A DNA stretch of 64,000 nt from Eutreptiella sp. 'Long Island Sound 2002' (taxonomy: Eukaryota > Euglenozoa > Euglenophyceae > Eutreptiales > Eutreptiaceae). The translations under genes and the position numbers were made by a program. The notes below the pieces were generated by a model. The model was not told where the DNA came from, made no database searches, and saw only the letters and a list, made by a program, of their open reading frames with translations. Where the stretch lies: the NCBI GenBank assembly GCA_964036045.1, contig OZ038382.1:150176961-150240960 (forward strand), given 5' to 3'. Below are positions 20,116 to 31,952 of the stretch, piece by piece (position 1 is the stretch's first letter; each line of letters starts with the position of its first letter).

Positions 20116-21331
20116 TGCTCTGATTGCTCTCCCCTTTCTGTACAGGTCTTACAGAGTTCAGGCAGTCCTTACAGAATTCAGAAGTGGGTTACACATCCTT
20201 TTGTTTCAATACTTCAGACTGGTATGTCTGACTGCAGGGCGTGGTGATGACAGTTTTGCATTGGCTTGGCGAATGGCACGCTGTCTCACTGGTGTCTACG
20301 CCATGGCCCTTGCGACGTCGTCAGCCCCCCCCCCCCCTTTTTTCTGAGGTTCTGTCACAGGACAACAGTCTTTTTCTTCCCCTCTCATGTATTATTGTGT
20401 ATGAACTGTTAATCAGTTGGTTCTATTTTTTATCCCACCATTGGCACGTGGGCCCTTCCTTGGGAAGTGGGAGTTCAGAACTGCCAAATTTCATTGAATG
20501 TATTGCATGTCTTCTGTGTGTTGACACGAATCATGTTGACCTTGTATATAGCAGTATCAGCCAGTTTTCAGGTTCACTCTGCAGGTCATCGGAGAATTCG
20601 CCTACACCGTATAGTACGTAACCGACGCCCCCTGTGAGATTTAGCTTCCCCTGGCACTGCAGCTGGTTTGTAGCTGATTCCCTTCTCCCAGCACCAGGCG
20701 CCAGTTATTTTTGGTCAGAGAGCGCAACACAACCCCCTGGTCCCCGGCCCAAATGTTGCAGACAGTGCGCCCTCTGAGGATGCAGCCTGTGTTTACCAGA
20801 CATCAAGCCCCCTTTGCCCTAGGCATAAGAGGTACTGGCCTGAGTGGCCCCGTGACAAGTAATAGGATTACATTCCCCTTCGCCGATGCTTTGGTGGTTT
20901 CTTTCGGACGTCGTTTTTTTTTTTTGTGTGTGTGATTTTGAGATAAAACAATCATCGGTGTTGAACGATCAAGGGTTCGATTTATGCCCCCCCTAACTAA
21001 AGGCATTGAGTCAGGCATACATTATGCTGTGTCCAACTTTGTAGTCACAGTGGTGCGGTGACATGTTTTGTGTGCTTTCTTTCTTGTGCAGACGTGGAGT
21101 GATCCAGAGAACAGAGATGATCGGAGTCCAGAGAACAGAGCTGATCGAAATCCAGAGACCAGGAATCACCTGAATTCACAGGCCAGAGATCATCAGCATC
21201 AGGGTGCAGCGTACAGGGATGATTATGGTTGGTCAGTGGTTTATATATGCATGTCCACAGTGATGTTTCAATTTTTTATTTGCTTCTGTCAGACATCTGT
21301 TGCTTGCTTCGCAGGTGTACAGATGTCTTGT
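20116..21331 (+). other. gypsy 3' untranslated region, no gene seen
   Basis: No family-like ORF. It contains a C13 run (about 20,326-20,338) and four imperfect 20-25 bp repeats of a CCAGAGAACAGAGCTGATC type at 21,107-21,190, just before the polypurine tract. Confidence 0.5.
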
Positions 21332-21339
21332 GAGGGGAG
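21332..21339 (+). promoter_or_regulatory. candidate polypurine tract
   Basis: GAGGGGAG lies immediately before TGTAATG, the classic junction of a plus-strand primer site with a 3' LTR that starts TG. This is positional evidence only. Confidence 0.45.
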
Positions 21340-21560
21340 TGTAATGAAACAGTGATACACACCCCAACGTGAGTCAGAGAGTGCGCGCACAGCAGAGATC
21401 GCGCGCACATTATGGATGATCATTTGCACGTTGTTGATTGTTTATAATTAAACTCAGATCACGCTTTATTTATAAGATTGAACGCTCTGTGACTTGCAAA
21501 AGACGCTGCGAAGTAGGACAGAACTAACTGTGCATAATGTTGTGAGTTTTCTGTACTACA
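21340..21560 (+). repeat. candidate gypsy 3' LTR (TG...CA)
   Basis: The segment begins TGTAATG next to the polypurine tract and could end CTACA at 21,560. It contains AT-rich promoter-like sequence (TTTATAATTAAACTC, TTTATTTATAAG). The 5' LTR is not in the window, so the right boundary is a guess. Confidence 0.33.
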
Positions 21561-23460
21561 CTGCAGGGTCTTGCATTTTTAATGGTGATTTGGACTCAAT
21601 CTTGTATGTGCCATTGCTGATTGTGTATTCCGTGGGATCCGGAGTCGTTAGCCCAAAACTCTGCAATTTCGGAAATCTCAAACTAAGATGGAGGTTACAC
21701 CAATCTCAAAACAATCTCCGGCTCACGGCGAGGAATATCAATATCGAGAATTGGGTTGGAACCGCCTTGGTCTCAACTTAATTTAGGAAGCATCAACCGC
21801 CTTTGGTGTGTACACATGCCTGGTAGAGCAAGGGATAATGGTCAAGAGGGTAGAAAGTGATATATAACTCTTGGACCGTGCAACCGAATATTTTATTGCG
21901 ACTTTCGAGTGTACCGCATGCGTGTCGGGGGTGCATAGCAACTTTCCTTGGGTTCCTACGCATTTTTAACGTGAAGTTATGTCCATGGAGGGACATGGCA
22001 TATCATGGTGGGAGCCAGTTTTTGAGGGTATGTGTTATATGCATGGTATGTGCTTCGATATGCTCACGCCCATGTTATATATCTCCGTTTGTAGGAAGAT
22101 ATATGGAGTCATATGTGGCAAGGGCTTCGCCCATGTCCGAATAGTGAACTCCATAGCGCTAGACTAAGTCTACCGCTCATATAGTGCATGCGGGAGGGCT
22201 TACGGAGCGACCCACAAGCGCTAATATCAATTTTCCCATTTTACTGGTGCGTGTTGGGAGGAGGTTTGAAGGTGTCCCTATGCGTCCAGGTGGGGATCCA
22301 AGTGGGGGGATTGTTTGCAAATGGTCCCAAGCAATTGCGTTTTGAATCATATGTTGATACCATGGGTGAGCGAAGTTATATACTATTGTAATTATCTTGA
22401 ATTTGGCATTATTTGCATGTTTTTGACCTCATTTTATGCTCATTTTTGTGTTTTATGTGCTCAACTGGTCGGCTAACAGTAAAGTGCCTAGAGATCCGGG
22501 AACTATGGTATGTTGCTTATATGTTGGCATATGCTTCGGTGTTGTACCTCACCATATGCCAGATCACGTGGTCACTTTGGCGTGTCACATGAGGCCTCAC
22601 AAAATTAGGTCTCAAACTCATGAGCTGACTTGTGAAGCATGTCATGTACATAACCGGAGGGGTTTCGGAGCCAATGATGGGATATATTACTGGGCATTGA
22701 CCTTTGGTCTATATCACCCTTGTATACTACTTTCCGGTTTGAAACATGCATGGAGCATTTGGATATTTGCCGTATGCATTTTTGAGCATATAATTGACTT
22801 CTGGGCATAATGGTGTGACTTGCCTGATTTTGCCATGTTGTGAGGTCATCTTAATGGGACAGTTCTCCAAGCCCAATCGACTCCAAGTCCAACCAAGGTT
22901 ATGTCAGGGTAGGGCATGGTCCTGAGTGCCACTCCAGGCCATGACACGCCACCTCCCCTATTGGGCTAGGATTCAGAGGCTTGGGAGTGAACACATTTTC
23001 CGGGTTTGTGTAGTGACTTTTGACACATGGCATTTAGCCATCTAATTTGACTGGGTTCAGGGCATCATGTTGGCGAGTCAAGGGAAGGTCTTGAGTCCAG
23101 GGAATGAGGGGTCTATGGCTGTGATTTTGTATGTTTCCATCTTTCCCCAACTTTGCTTTTTTTGTGTTCATATGCCAATTTCAGGGCTTCTCTCTTTGGT
23201 GCAATTCTTTTACATGCCCGCCACCGGGAGACAACCGGTGTGTTGAACGGAAGCCCGTAGTGTGGATTGGATTGTGGATTGGGTTATTGCTGTATTTGTG
23301 GGATCTGGTTGCTGTTCAGGGTTGAAGGAGGATTACATTTTTTATATTTTTGGATTTTGGACCCTGGATTTTGAGAAATGCAAGCGCTGATCCGGAGCAA
23401 GTCAGCAGGGGTGACAGGCGGAAGGGGCACAGCAGGGGCCGGTCCTGGTAGGGACCTTCT
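21561..23460. other. gene-poor stretch
   Basis: AT-balanced sequence with short ORFs only and no recognisable domain, tandem repeat or splice-linked coding pattern. It may be further retroelement debris. Confidence 0.4.
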
Positions 23461-23886
23461 TTACGGGTGCTCGTGTACTCTTGGTCGTCTCGGTAGTGAT
23501 ACTGTGTCCGCTATGTCTGTAGATGGCCCCGAATAAAGGAAGGAACCCATCTCAGTTTGACGCGGAGACCCGAGGGCATCAAGAGGTACTTCTCCATCTT
23601 CCCCTACGGTGGACTTCTGGTACTCCTCGTGGAGCATAAACTCGTCCATCCTCCTTCGTAGGTCCTCTTGTTCTTCAGGACCTCCAAGAACCGTAGAAGA
23701 ATAGGCCGGACAGGCCGACCGGGCGATGGAGGCTTCGACTCGCCTGCGGAGCCGTTGCAGGCTGTCCTCACCATGGGCCGCTAAGGCCTCCATGGTCAAA
23801 GGGGTTGTTCTGGGCGGATTTTGATTCGCCCATTCTGTGCTCTGGATCTTCCTGAGACTCAGATGCTGCTCTGAGTGGCGGTTCAC
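23461..23886 (-). pseudogene. possible gag fragment of a minus-strand LTR element
   Basis: An ORF of 142 codons with a charged, helix-prone stretch (RLRRRVEASIARS, EEQEDLRRRMDEFMLHEEYQ) and no recognised domain. It lies about 150 bp downstream, in minus orientation, of a primer-binding-site-like TGGTAGCAGAGG and an LTR-like remnant, which is where gag belongs. Identity as gag is inferred from that position. Confidence 0.3.
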
Positions 23887-24035
23887 TCTTTGGGTGGGCT
23901 ACACTGCCAAGTTGGACTTGTACACTTCTGATCGGCCAGGTTCGGGAAGACAGTTGAGTGGACATGTTCAATGTGCTTTTCAGTGTGCTTTTCTTGTGCT
24001 TCTGCTCAGAGTCGGTTCGAAAGGTACTCAGGGTT

Positions 24036-24106
24036 TGCCTCTGCTACCAGAAAGATGTCCTTGTTTAGTGCCCTAGATATTTTGGTGAAATCCTGCAGGT
24101 TTTGAT
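24036..24106 (-). repeat. LTR end and PBS-like site, left half of a split repeat
   Basis: On the minus strand, TGGTAGCAGAGG (24,036-24,047) starts with TGG as a tRNA primer site does. The adjoining 24,048-24,106 (AGATGTCCTTGTTTAGTGCC...) recurs nearly unchanged at 34,788-34,842. The two copies bracket the whole 10.7-kb minisatellite block. Confidence 0.4.
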
Positions 24107-25003
24107 GTTGAGGTAGGTAGGTAGGTATCTTCGGGAGCTCGGGATGCCTCCTTTGACATTGCAGGAAGAAGGTCTTACCAAGGGGACGTCCTGTCCCTCC
24201 CACTGCCCTATGTCAGGTGCCTCTTGAGCCGCTCCCGCATGTGCTTGGGAAGGCATTGTCGCGGCCACCCGGTCCATGTGTCCCAGGTGGGAGGGTGTCC
24301 CCACATGTGTCCATGGGTAGGGCCACATGCCCCCTCCTTTGGGCGGCAGCTCTGGGGGGCTGCCCAGCCGTGTGGAGTATCTCTCACCACAAGGGGTATT
24401 GCTCCCGCTTGTCTACGGCACGACCGCCTCACCCTTGTGGCTTGAGCTGCGGGGCCACTCTGCTTGGCAGGTGACCCCCTCCTGGACTGTGTACCGGCTC
24501 GCCTGTCACCGGTTGCTTCCATGGCTCCGGGTGACGTTTGCCATGGTCCCCGATGCAGCCTGGCAGGGCTCGGACCAGTGGCCTTGGAGTACCGCTCCTG
24601 CCACTGGCCCGGTGGGTCGGCTGGGTCGCCCCAGTGCTTCCGACCCATGGGGTATTGGTTCTTTCCTGTCCCTCGGCCGCCCTACGTGTGTGCAGGGTCC
24701 TGGGCCGTTGGGCTCCTGTTCACCGGTGTGCCCGCGCGGTTTGCTGTGGTGCGTCTGCGGTGTCCTGGGCCAGCTGGCTCCTGTTCACCGGTGTGCTCGC
24801 TCGGTGTGTTGTGTTGCATGTGCGGTGTCCTGGGCCACTGGGCTCCTGTTCACCGGTGTGCGTGCTGTGTGCGGTGCGCGTGTGCCATGGGAGGTTGTGT
24901 CCCTCTTCCTCCCCCCCTAATTTTTGTTTTTTTTTTTACTTTTTTTTTTTTTTTTGTTTTTTTTTTTTACCTGTTTTTTTTTTTTTTTTTTGGGAGATAG
25001 GGG
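24107..25003 (+). repeat. repeat element A, copy 1 (3 internal 65-bp units)
   Basis: Starts with (GGTA)n and TATCTTCGGGAGC, then about 560 bp of GC-rich sequence, three diverged 65-bp units (about 24,690-24,880), a CCTCTTCCTCC stretch and a long T-rich tail. The same order occurs at 25,004 and, lacking the (GGTA)n start, at 33,957. No ORF with family likeness. Confidence 0.8.
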
Positions 25004-25585
25004 TAGGTAGGTAGGTATCTTCGGGAGCTCGGGATGCCTCCTTTGACGATGCAGGAAGAAGGTCTTACCAAGGGGACGTCCTGTCCCTCCCACTGCCCTA
25101 TGTTAGGTGCCTCTTGAGCCGCTCCCGCATGTGCTTGGGAAGGCATTGTCGCGGCCACCCGGTCCATGTGTCCCAGGTGGGAGGGTGTCCCCACATGTGT
25201 CCATGAGTAGGGCCACATGCCCCCTCCTTTGGGCGGCAGCTCTGGGGGCTGCCCAGCCGTGTGGAGTGTCTCTCACCACAAGGGGTATTGCTCCCGCTTG
25301 TCTACGGTACGACCGCCTCACCCTTGTGGCTTGAGTTGCGGGGCCGCTCCGCTTGGCAGGCGACCCCCTCCTGGACTGTGTACCGGCTCGCCTGTCACCG
25401 GTTGCTGCCATGGCTCCGGGTGACATTTGCCATGGTCCCCGATGCAGCCTGGCCGGGCTCGGACCAGTGGCCGTGGAGTACCGCTCCTGCCACTGGCCCG
25501 GTGGGTCGGCTGGGTCGCCCCAGTGTGTCCGACCCATGGGGTGTTGGTTCTTCCCTGTCCCTCGGCCGCCCTACGTGTGTGCAGT
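25004..25585 (+). repeat. repeat element A, copy 2, leader before the giant array
   Basis: Near-identical to 24,110-24,690 from (GGTA)n onward, but its 65-bp repeat has expanded to about 90 units instead of three. Confidence 0.8.
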
Positions 25586-28500
25586 GTCCTGGGCCTCCTG
25601 GCTCCTGTTCACCGGTGCGCCCGCTCGGTGTGTTGTTTTGCGTCTGCGGTATCCTGGGCCTCTTGGCTCCTGTTCTCCGGTGCGCCCGCTCGGTGTGTTG
25701 TTTTGCGTGTGCGGTGTCCTGGGCCTCCTGGCTCCTGTTCACCGGTGTGCCCGCTCGGTGTTTTGTGTTGTGTGTGCGGTGTCCTGGGCCTCCTGGTTCT
25801 TGTTCTCCGGCGCGCCCGCTTGGTGTGTTGTTTTGCGTGTGCGGTGTCCTGGGCCTCCTGGCTCCTGTTCACCGGTGTGCCCGCTCGGTGTGTTGTGTTG
25901 TGTGTGCGGTGTCCTGGGCCTCCTAGCTCCTGTTCACCTGTGCGCCCGCTCGGTGTGTTGTTTTGCGTGTGCGGTGTCCTGGGCCTCCTGGCTCCTGTTC
26001 ACCGGTGCGCCCGCTCGGTGTGTTTCTTTGCGTGAGCGGTGTCCTGGGCCTCCTGGCTCCTGTTCACCGGTGTGCCCGCTCGGTGTGTTGTGTTGTGTGT
26101 GCGGTGTCCTGGGCCTCCTGGCTCCTGTTCACCTGTGCGCCCGCTCGGTGTGTTGGTTTGCGTGTGCGGTGTCCTGGGCCTCCTGGCTCCTGTTCACCGG
26201 TGCGCCTGCTTGGTGTGTTGTTTTGCGTGTGCGGTGTCCTGGGCCTCCTGGCTCCTGTTCACCAGTGTGCCCGCTCGGTGTGTTGTGTTGCGTGTGCGGT
26301 GTCCTGGGCCTCCTGGCTCCTGTTCACCGGTGTGCCCGCTGGGTGTGTTGTTTTGCGTGTGCGGTTTCCTGGGCCTCCTGGCTCCTGTTCACCGGTGTGC
26401 CCGCTCGGTGTGTTGTGTTGCGTGTGCGGTGTCCTGGGCCTCCTGGCTCCTGTTCACCGGTGCGCCCGCTCGGTGTGTTGTTTTGCGTGTGCGGTGTCCT
26501 GGGCCTCCTGGCTCCTGTTCACCGGTGTGCCCGCTCGGTGTGTTGTGTTGCGTGTGCGGTGTCCTGGGCCTCCTGGCTCCTGTTCACCGGTGCGCCCGCT
26601 CGGTGTGTTGTGTTGCGTGTGCGGTGTCCTGGGCCTCCTGGCTCCTGTTCACCGGTGTGCCCGCTCGGTGTGTTGTGTTGCGTGTGCGGTGTCCTGGGCC
26701 TCCTGGCTCCTGTTCACCGGTGCGCCCGCTCGGTGTGTTGTGTTGCGTGTGCGGTGTCCTGGGCCTCCTGGCTCCTGTTCACCGGTGCGCCCGCTCAGTG
26801 TGTTGTGTTGCGTGTGCGGTGTCCTGGGCCTCCTGGCTCCTGTTCACGGGTGTGCCCGCTCGGTGTGTTGTGTTGCGTGTGCGGTGTCCTGGGCCACTTG
26901 GCTCCTGTTCACCGGTGCGCCCGCTCGGTGTGTTGTTTTGCGTGTGCGGTGTCCTGGGCCTCCTGGCTCCTGTTCACCGGTGCGCCCGCTCGGTGTGTTG
27001 TGTTGCGTGTGCGGTGTCCTGGGCCTCCTGGCTCCTGTTCACCGGTGTGCCCGCTCGGTGTGTTGTGTTGCGTGTGCCGTGTCCTGGGCCTCCTGGCTCC
27101 TGTTCACCGGTGCGCCCGCTCGGTGTGTTGTTTTGCGTGTGCGGTGTCTTGGGCCTCCTGTCTCCTGTTCACCGGTGCGCCCGCTCGGTGTGTTGTTTTG
27201 CGTGTGCGGTGTCCTGGGCCTCCTGGCTCCTGTTCACCGGTGTGCCCGCTGGGTGTGTTGTTTTGTGTGTGCGGTGTCCTGGGCCTCCTGGCTCCTGTTC
27301 ACCGGTGTGCCCGCTCGGTGTGTTGTTTTGCGTGTGCGGTGTCCTGGGCCTCCTGGCTCCTGTTCACCGGTGTGCCCGCTCGGTGTGTTGTGTTGCGTGT
27401 GCGGTGTCCTGGGCCTCCTGGCTCCTGTTCACCGGTGTGCCCGCTCGGTGTGTTGTGTTGCGTGTGCGGTGTCCTGGGCCTCCTGGCTCCTGTTCACCGG
27501 TGCGCCCGCTCGGTGTGTTGTTTCGCGTGTGCGGTGTCCTGGGCTTCCTGGCTCCTGTTCACCGGTGTGCCCGCTCGGTGTGTTGTGTTGCGTGTGCGGT
27601 GTCCTGGGCCACTTGGCTCCTGTTCACCGGTGCGCCCGCTCGGTGTGTTGTTTTGCGTGTGCGGTGTCCTGGGCCTCCTGGCTCCTGTTCACCGGTGTGC
27701 CCGCTCGGTGTGTTGTGTTGTGTGTGCGGTGTCCTGGGCCTCCTGGCTCCTGTTCACCGGTGCGCCCGCTCGGTGTGTTGTTTTGCGTGTGCGGTGTCCT
27801 GGGCCTCCTGGCTCCTGTTCACCGGTGTGCCCGCTCGGTGTGTTGTGTTGCGTGTGCGGTGTCCTGGGCCTCCTGGCTCCTGTTCACCGGTGCGCCCGCT
27901 CGGTGTGTTGTGTTGCGTGTGCGGTGTCCTGGGCCTCCTGGCTCCTGTTCACCGGTGCGCCCGCTCGGTGTGTTGTGTTGCGTGTGCGGTGTCCTGGGCC
28001 TCCTGGCTCCTGTTCACCGGTGTGCCCGCTCGGTGTGTTGTGTTGCGTGTGCGGTGTCCTGGGCCACTTGGCTCCTGTTCACCGGTGCGCCCGCTCGGTG
28101 TGTTGTTTTGCGTGTGCGGTGTCCTGGGCCTCCTGGCTCCTGTTCACCGGTGCGCCCGCTCGGTGTGTTGTGTTGCGTGTGCGGTGTCCTGGGCCTCCTG
28201 GCTCCTGTTCACCGGTGTGCCCGCTCGGTGTGTTGTTTTGCGTGTGCCGTGTCCTGGGCCTCCTGGCTCCTGTTCACCGGTGCGCCCGCTCGGTGTGTTG
28301 TTTCGCGTGTGCGGTGTCTTGGGCCTCCTGGCTCCTGTTCACCGGTGCGCCCGCTCGGTGTGTTGTTTTGCGTGTGCGGTGTCCTGGGCCTCCTGGCTCC
28401 TGTTCACCGGTGTGCCCGCTGGGTGTGTTGTTTTGTGTGTGCGGTGTCCTGGGCCTCCTGGCTCCTGTTCACCGGTGTGCCCGCTCGGTGTGTTGTTTTG

Positions 28501-31434
28501 CGTGTGCGGTGTCCTGGGCCTCCTGGCTCCTGTTCACCGGTGTGCCCGCTCGGTGTGTTGTGTTGCGTGTGCGGTGTCCTGGGCCTCCTGGCTCCTGTTC
28601 ACCGGTGCGCCCGCTCGGTGTGTTGTGTTGCGTGTGCGGTGTCCTGGGCCTCCTGGCTCCTGTTCACCGGTGTGCCCGCTCGGTGTGTTGTGTTGCGTGT
28701 GCCGTGTCCTGGGCCTCCTGGCTCCTGTTCACCGGTGCGCCCGCTCGGTGTGTTGTTTTGCGTGTGCGGTGTCTTGGGCCTCCTGTCTCCTGTTCACCGG
28801 TGCGCCCGCTCGGTGTGTTGTTTTGCGTGTGCGGTGTCCTGGGCCTCCTGGCTCCTGTTCACCGGTGTGCCCGCTGGGTGTGTTGTTTTGTGTGTGCGGT
28901 GTCCTGGGCCTCCTGGCTCCTGTTCACCGGTGTGCCCGCTCGGTGTGTTGTTTTGCGTGTGCGGTGTCCTGGGCCTCCTGGCTCCTGTTCACCGGTGTGC
29001 CCGCTCGGTGTGTTGTGTTGCGTGTGCGGTGTCCTGGGCCTCCTGGCTCCTGTTCACCGGTGTGCCCGCTCGGTGTGTTGTGTTGCGTGTGCGGTGTCCT
29101 GGGCCTCCTGGCTCCTGTTCACCGGTGCGCCCGCTCGGTGTGTTGTTTCGCGTGTGCGGTGTCCTGGGCCTCCTGGCTCCTGTTCACCGGTGTGCCCGCT
29201 CGGTGTGTTGTGTTGCGTGTGCGGTGTCCTGGGCCACTTGGCTCCTGTTCACCGGTGCGCCCGCTCGGTGTGTTGTTTTGCGTGTGCGGTGTCCTGGGCC
29301 TCCTGGCTCCTGTTCACCGGTGTGCCCGCTCGGTGTGTTGTGTTGTGTGTGCGGTGTCCTGGGCCTCCTGGCTCCTGTTCACCGGTGCGCCCGCTCGGTG
29401 TGTTGTTTTGCGTGTGCGGTGTCCTGGGCCTCCTGGCTCCTGTTCACCGGTGTGCCCGCTCGGTGTGTTGTGTTGCGTGTGCGGTGTCCTGGGCCTCCTG
29501 GCTCCTGTTCACCGGTGCGCCCGCTCGGTGTGTTGTGTTGCGTGTGCGGTGTCCTGGGCCTCCTGGCTCCTGTTCACCGGTGCGCCCGCTCGGTGTGTTG
29601 TGTTGCGTGTGCGGTGTCCTGGGCCTCCTGGCTCCTGTTCACCGGTGTGCCCGCTCGGTGTGTTGTGTTGCGTGTGCGGTGTCCTGGGCCACTTGGCTCC
29701 TGTTCACCGGTGCGCCCGCTCGGTGTGTTGTTTTGCGTGTGCGGTGTCCTGGGCCTCCTGGCTCCTGTTCACCGGTGCGCCCGCTCGGTGTGTTGTGTTG
29801 CGTGTGCGGTGTCCTGGGCCTCCTGGCTCCTGTTCACCGGTGTGCCCGCTCGGTGTGTTGTTTTGCGTGTGCCGTGTCCTGGGCCTCCTGGCTCCTGTTC
29901 ACCGGTGCGCCCGCTCGGTGTGTTGTTTCGCGTGTGCGGTGTCTTGGGCCTCCTGGCTCCTGTTCACCGGTGCGCCCGCTCGGTGTGTTGTTTTGCGTGT
30001 GCGGTGTCCTGGGCCTCCTGGCTCCTGTTCACCGGTGTGCCCGCTGGGTGTGTTGTTTTGTGTGTGCGATGTCCTGGGCCTCCTGGCTCCTGTTCACCGG
30101 TGTGCCCGCTCGGTGTGTTGTTTTGCGTGTGCGGTGTCCTGGGCCTCCTGGCTCCTGTTCACCGGTGTGCCCGCTCGGTGTGTTGTGTTGCGTGTGCGGT
30201 GTCCTGGGCCTCCTGGCTCCTGTTCACCGGTGTGCCCGCTCGGTGTGTTGTGTTGCGTGTGCGGTGTCCTGGGCCTCCTGGCTCCTGTTCACCGGTGCGC
30301 CCGCTCGGTGTGTTGTTTCGCGTGTGCGGTGTCCTGGGCCTCCTGGCTCCTGTTCACCGGTCTGCCCGCTCGGTGTGTTGTGTTGCGTGTGCGGTGTCCT
30401 GGGCCTCCTGGCTCCTGTTCACCGGTGCGCCCGCTCGGTGTGTTGTTTTGCGTGTGCGGTGTCCTGGGCCTCCTGGCTCCTGTTCACCGGTGTGCCCGCT
30501 CGGTGTGTTGTGTTGTGTGTGCGGTGTCCTGGGCCTCCTGGCTCCTGTTCACCGGCGCGCCCGCTCGGTGTGTTTTGTTGCGTTTGCGGTGTCCTGGGCC
30601 TCCTGGCTCCTGTTCACCGGTGTGCCCGCTCGGTGTGTTGTGTTGTGTGTGCGGTGTCCTGGGCCACTTGGCTCCTCTTCACCGGTGCGCCGCTTGATGT
30701 GTTGTTTCGCGTGTGCGGTGTCCTGGGCCTCCTGGCTCCTGTTCACCGGTGCGCCCGCTCGGTTTGTTGTTTTGCGTGGGTGGTGTCCTGGGCCTTCTGG
30801 CTCCTGTTCACCGGTGCGCCCGCTCGGTGTGTTGTGTTGCGTGTGCGGTGTCCTGGGCCTCCTGGCTCCTGTTCACCGGTGCGCCCGCTCGGTGTGTTGT
30901 GTTGCGTGTGCGGTGTCCTGGGCCTCCTGGCTCCTGTTCACCGGTGCGCCCGCTCGGTGTGTTGTTTTGCGTGTGCGGTGTCCTGGGCCTCCTGGCTCGT
31001 GTTCACCAGTGTGCCCGCTCGGTGTGTTGTTTTGTGTGTGCGGTGTCCTGGGCCTTCTGGCTCCTGTTCCCCGGTGTGCCCGCTCGGTGTGTTGTTTTGC
31101 GTGTGCGGTGTCCTGGGCCTTCTGGCTCTTGTTCACCGGTGTGCCCGCTCGGTGTGTTGTGTTGCGTGTGCGGTGTCCTGAGCCTCCCGGCTCCTGTTCA
31201 CCGGTGCGCCCGCTCGGTGTGTTGTTTTGCGTGTGCGGTGTCCTGGGCCTCCTGGCTCCTGTTCACCGGTGTGCCCGCTCGGTGTGTTGTGTTGCGTGTG
31301 CGGCGTCCTGGGCCACTTGGCTCCTGTTCACCGGTGTGCCTGCGCGGTGTGTTGCGTTGTGTGTCCGGTGTCCTCGGCCGCTTGGCTCTTGTTCACCGGT
31401 GTGCTCGCTCTGTGTGTTGTGCTTTGGGTTGCGC
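25586..31434 (+). repeat. about 90-unit 65-bp minisatellite with 1,625-bp higher-order repeat
   Basis: The unit starts GTCCTGGGCCTCCTGGCTCC; the first is at 25,586 and the last at 31,370, with exactly 65-bp spacing except one 64-bp unit near 30,690. Marker variants repeat at exactly 1,625 bp (25 units): GCCACTTGG at 27,601/29,226 and 28,056/29,681; GTCTTGGG at 27,146/28,771 and 28,316/29,941. This shows block duplication. Since 65 is not a multiple of 3 and the unit has no forward stop, all three plus frames stay open for thousands of bases; the minus strand has a TGA each 195 bp in each frame. Confidence 0.92.
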
Positions 31435-31468
31435 GTGGTGTGTTGCTGTGCGGGGCGTCGCTGCGGGG

Positions 31469-31745
31469 CGCTCACTCGTCCATCCGGACGGTGGCTGTTC
31501 GTAGCCGGCAGGGGCTGGGTACCCTCCGGGCGCACACTCGTCCATCCGGACAGCGGCTGTTCGTAGCCGGCAGGGGCTGGGTACCCTCCGGGCGCGCACT
31601 CGTCCATCTGGACGGCGGCTGTTCGTAGCCGGCAGGGGCTGGGTACCCTCCGGGCGCACACTCGTCCATCCGGACGGCGGCTGTTCGTAGCCGGCAGGGG
31701 CTGGGTACCCTCCGGGCGCGCACTCGTCCATCCGGACGGCGGCTG
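31469..31745 (+). repeat. 62-bp tandem repeat, about 4.5 units
   Basis: GTAGCCGGCAGGGGCTGGG recurs at 31,501, 31,563, 31,625 and 31,687. Units are nearly identical, contain CTCGTCCATCCGGACGG, and are unrelated to the 65-bp repeat. Confidence 0.88.
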
Positions 31746-31952
31746 GCGTGCGTGTACTTGCTCTTTGTGGCCGAGTCGGGCGGGCCGGCCTCCCGGGCGC
31801 GTTGTGGTGCGCCTCACCTTTTCCTTTGGCCGCTTTGTCTTTCTGCTTTGCTTGGCCCCCTCCGGGCTGTGGTGGCCCCCCTCTTCCTCGATGCTGTTAC
31901 CGTTCCTCGTTGCCTTGCGCTCCTTTGTTTTTTTTTTTTTTTTTTTTTGCTG

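Larger units (their letters stand above)
11240..21560 (+). mobile_element. Ty3/gypsy (chromovirus-like) LTR retrotransposon with dUTPase, 5' truncated and decayed
   Basis: The domain order is gag with CCHC knuckle, protease, dUTPase, Dam/DIRS-like module, RT, RNase H, integrase and chromodomain, ending in a candidate polypurine tract and 3' LTR. RT before integrase plus a C-terminal chromodomain places it with Ty3/gypsy chromoviruses. The 5' LTR, primer site and gag N-terminus are missing because the element starts at the LINE 5' boundary. Breaks are a TAA in gag (11,788), TAG at 15,676 and 16,627, TGA at 19,279, and one-base frameshifts near 16,790 and 18,955. Gag and pol share one frame, separated by a TAG. 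Confidence 0.9.

Noticed and set aside
25353-31566. Three giant overlapping plus-strand ORFs (1,942, 1,867 and 1,552 codons)
   Set aside because: They are the three frames of one 65-bp stop-free repeat; no domain, no splice or start context. Kept as a repeat and as a finding, not as genes.
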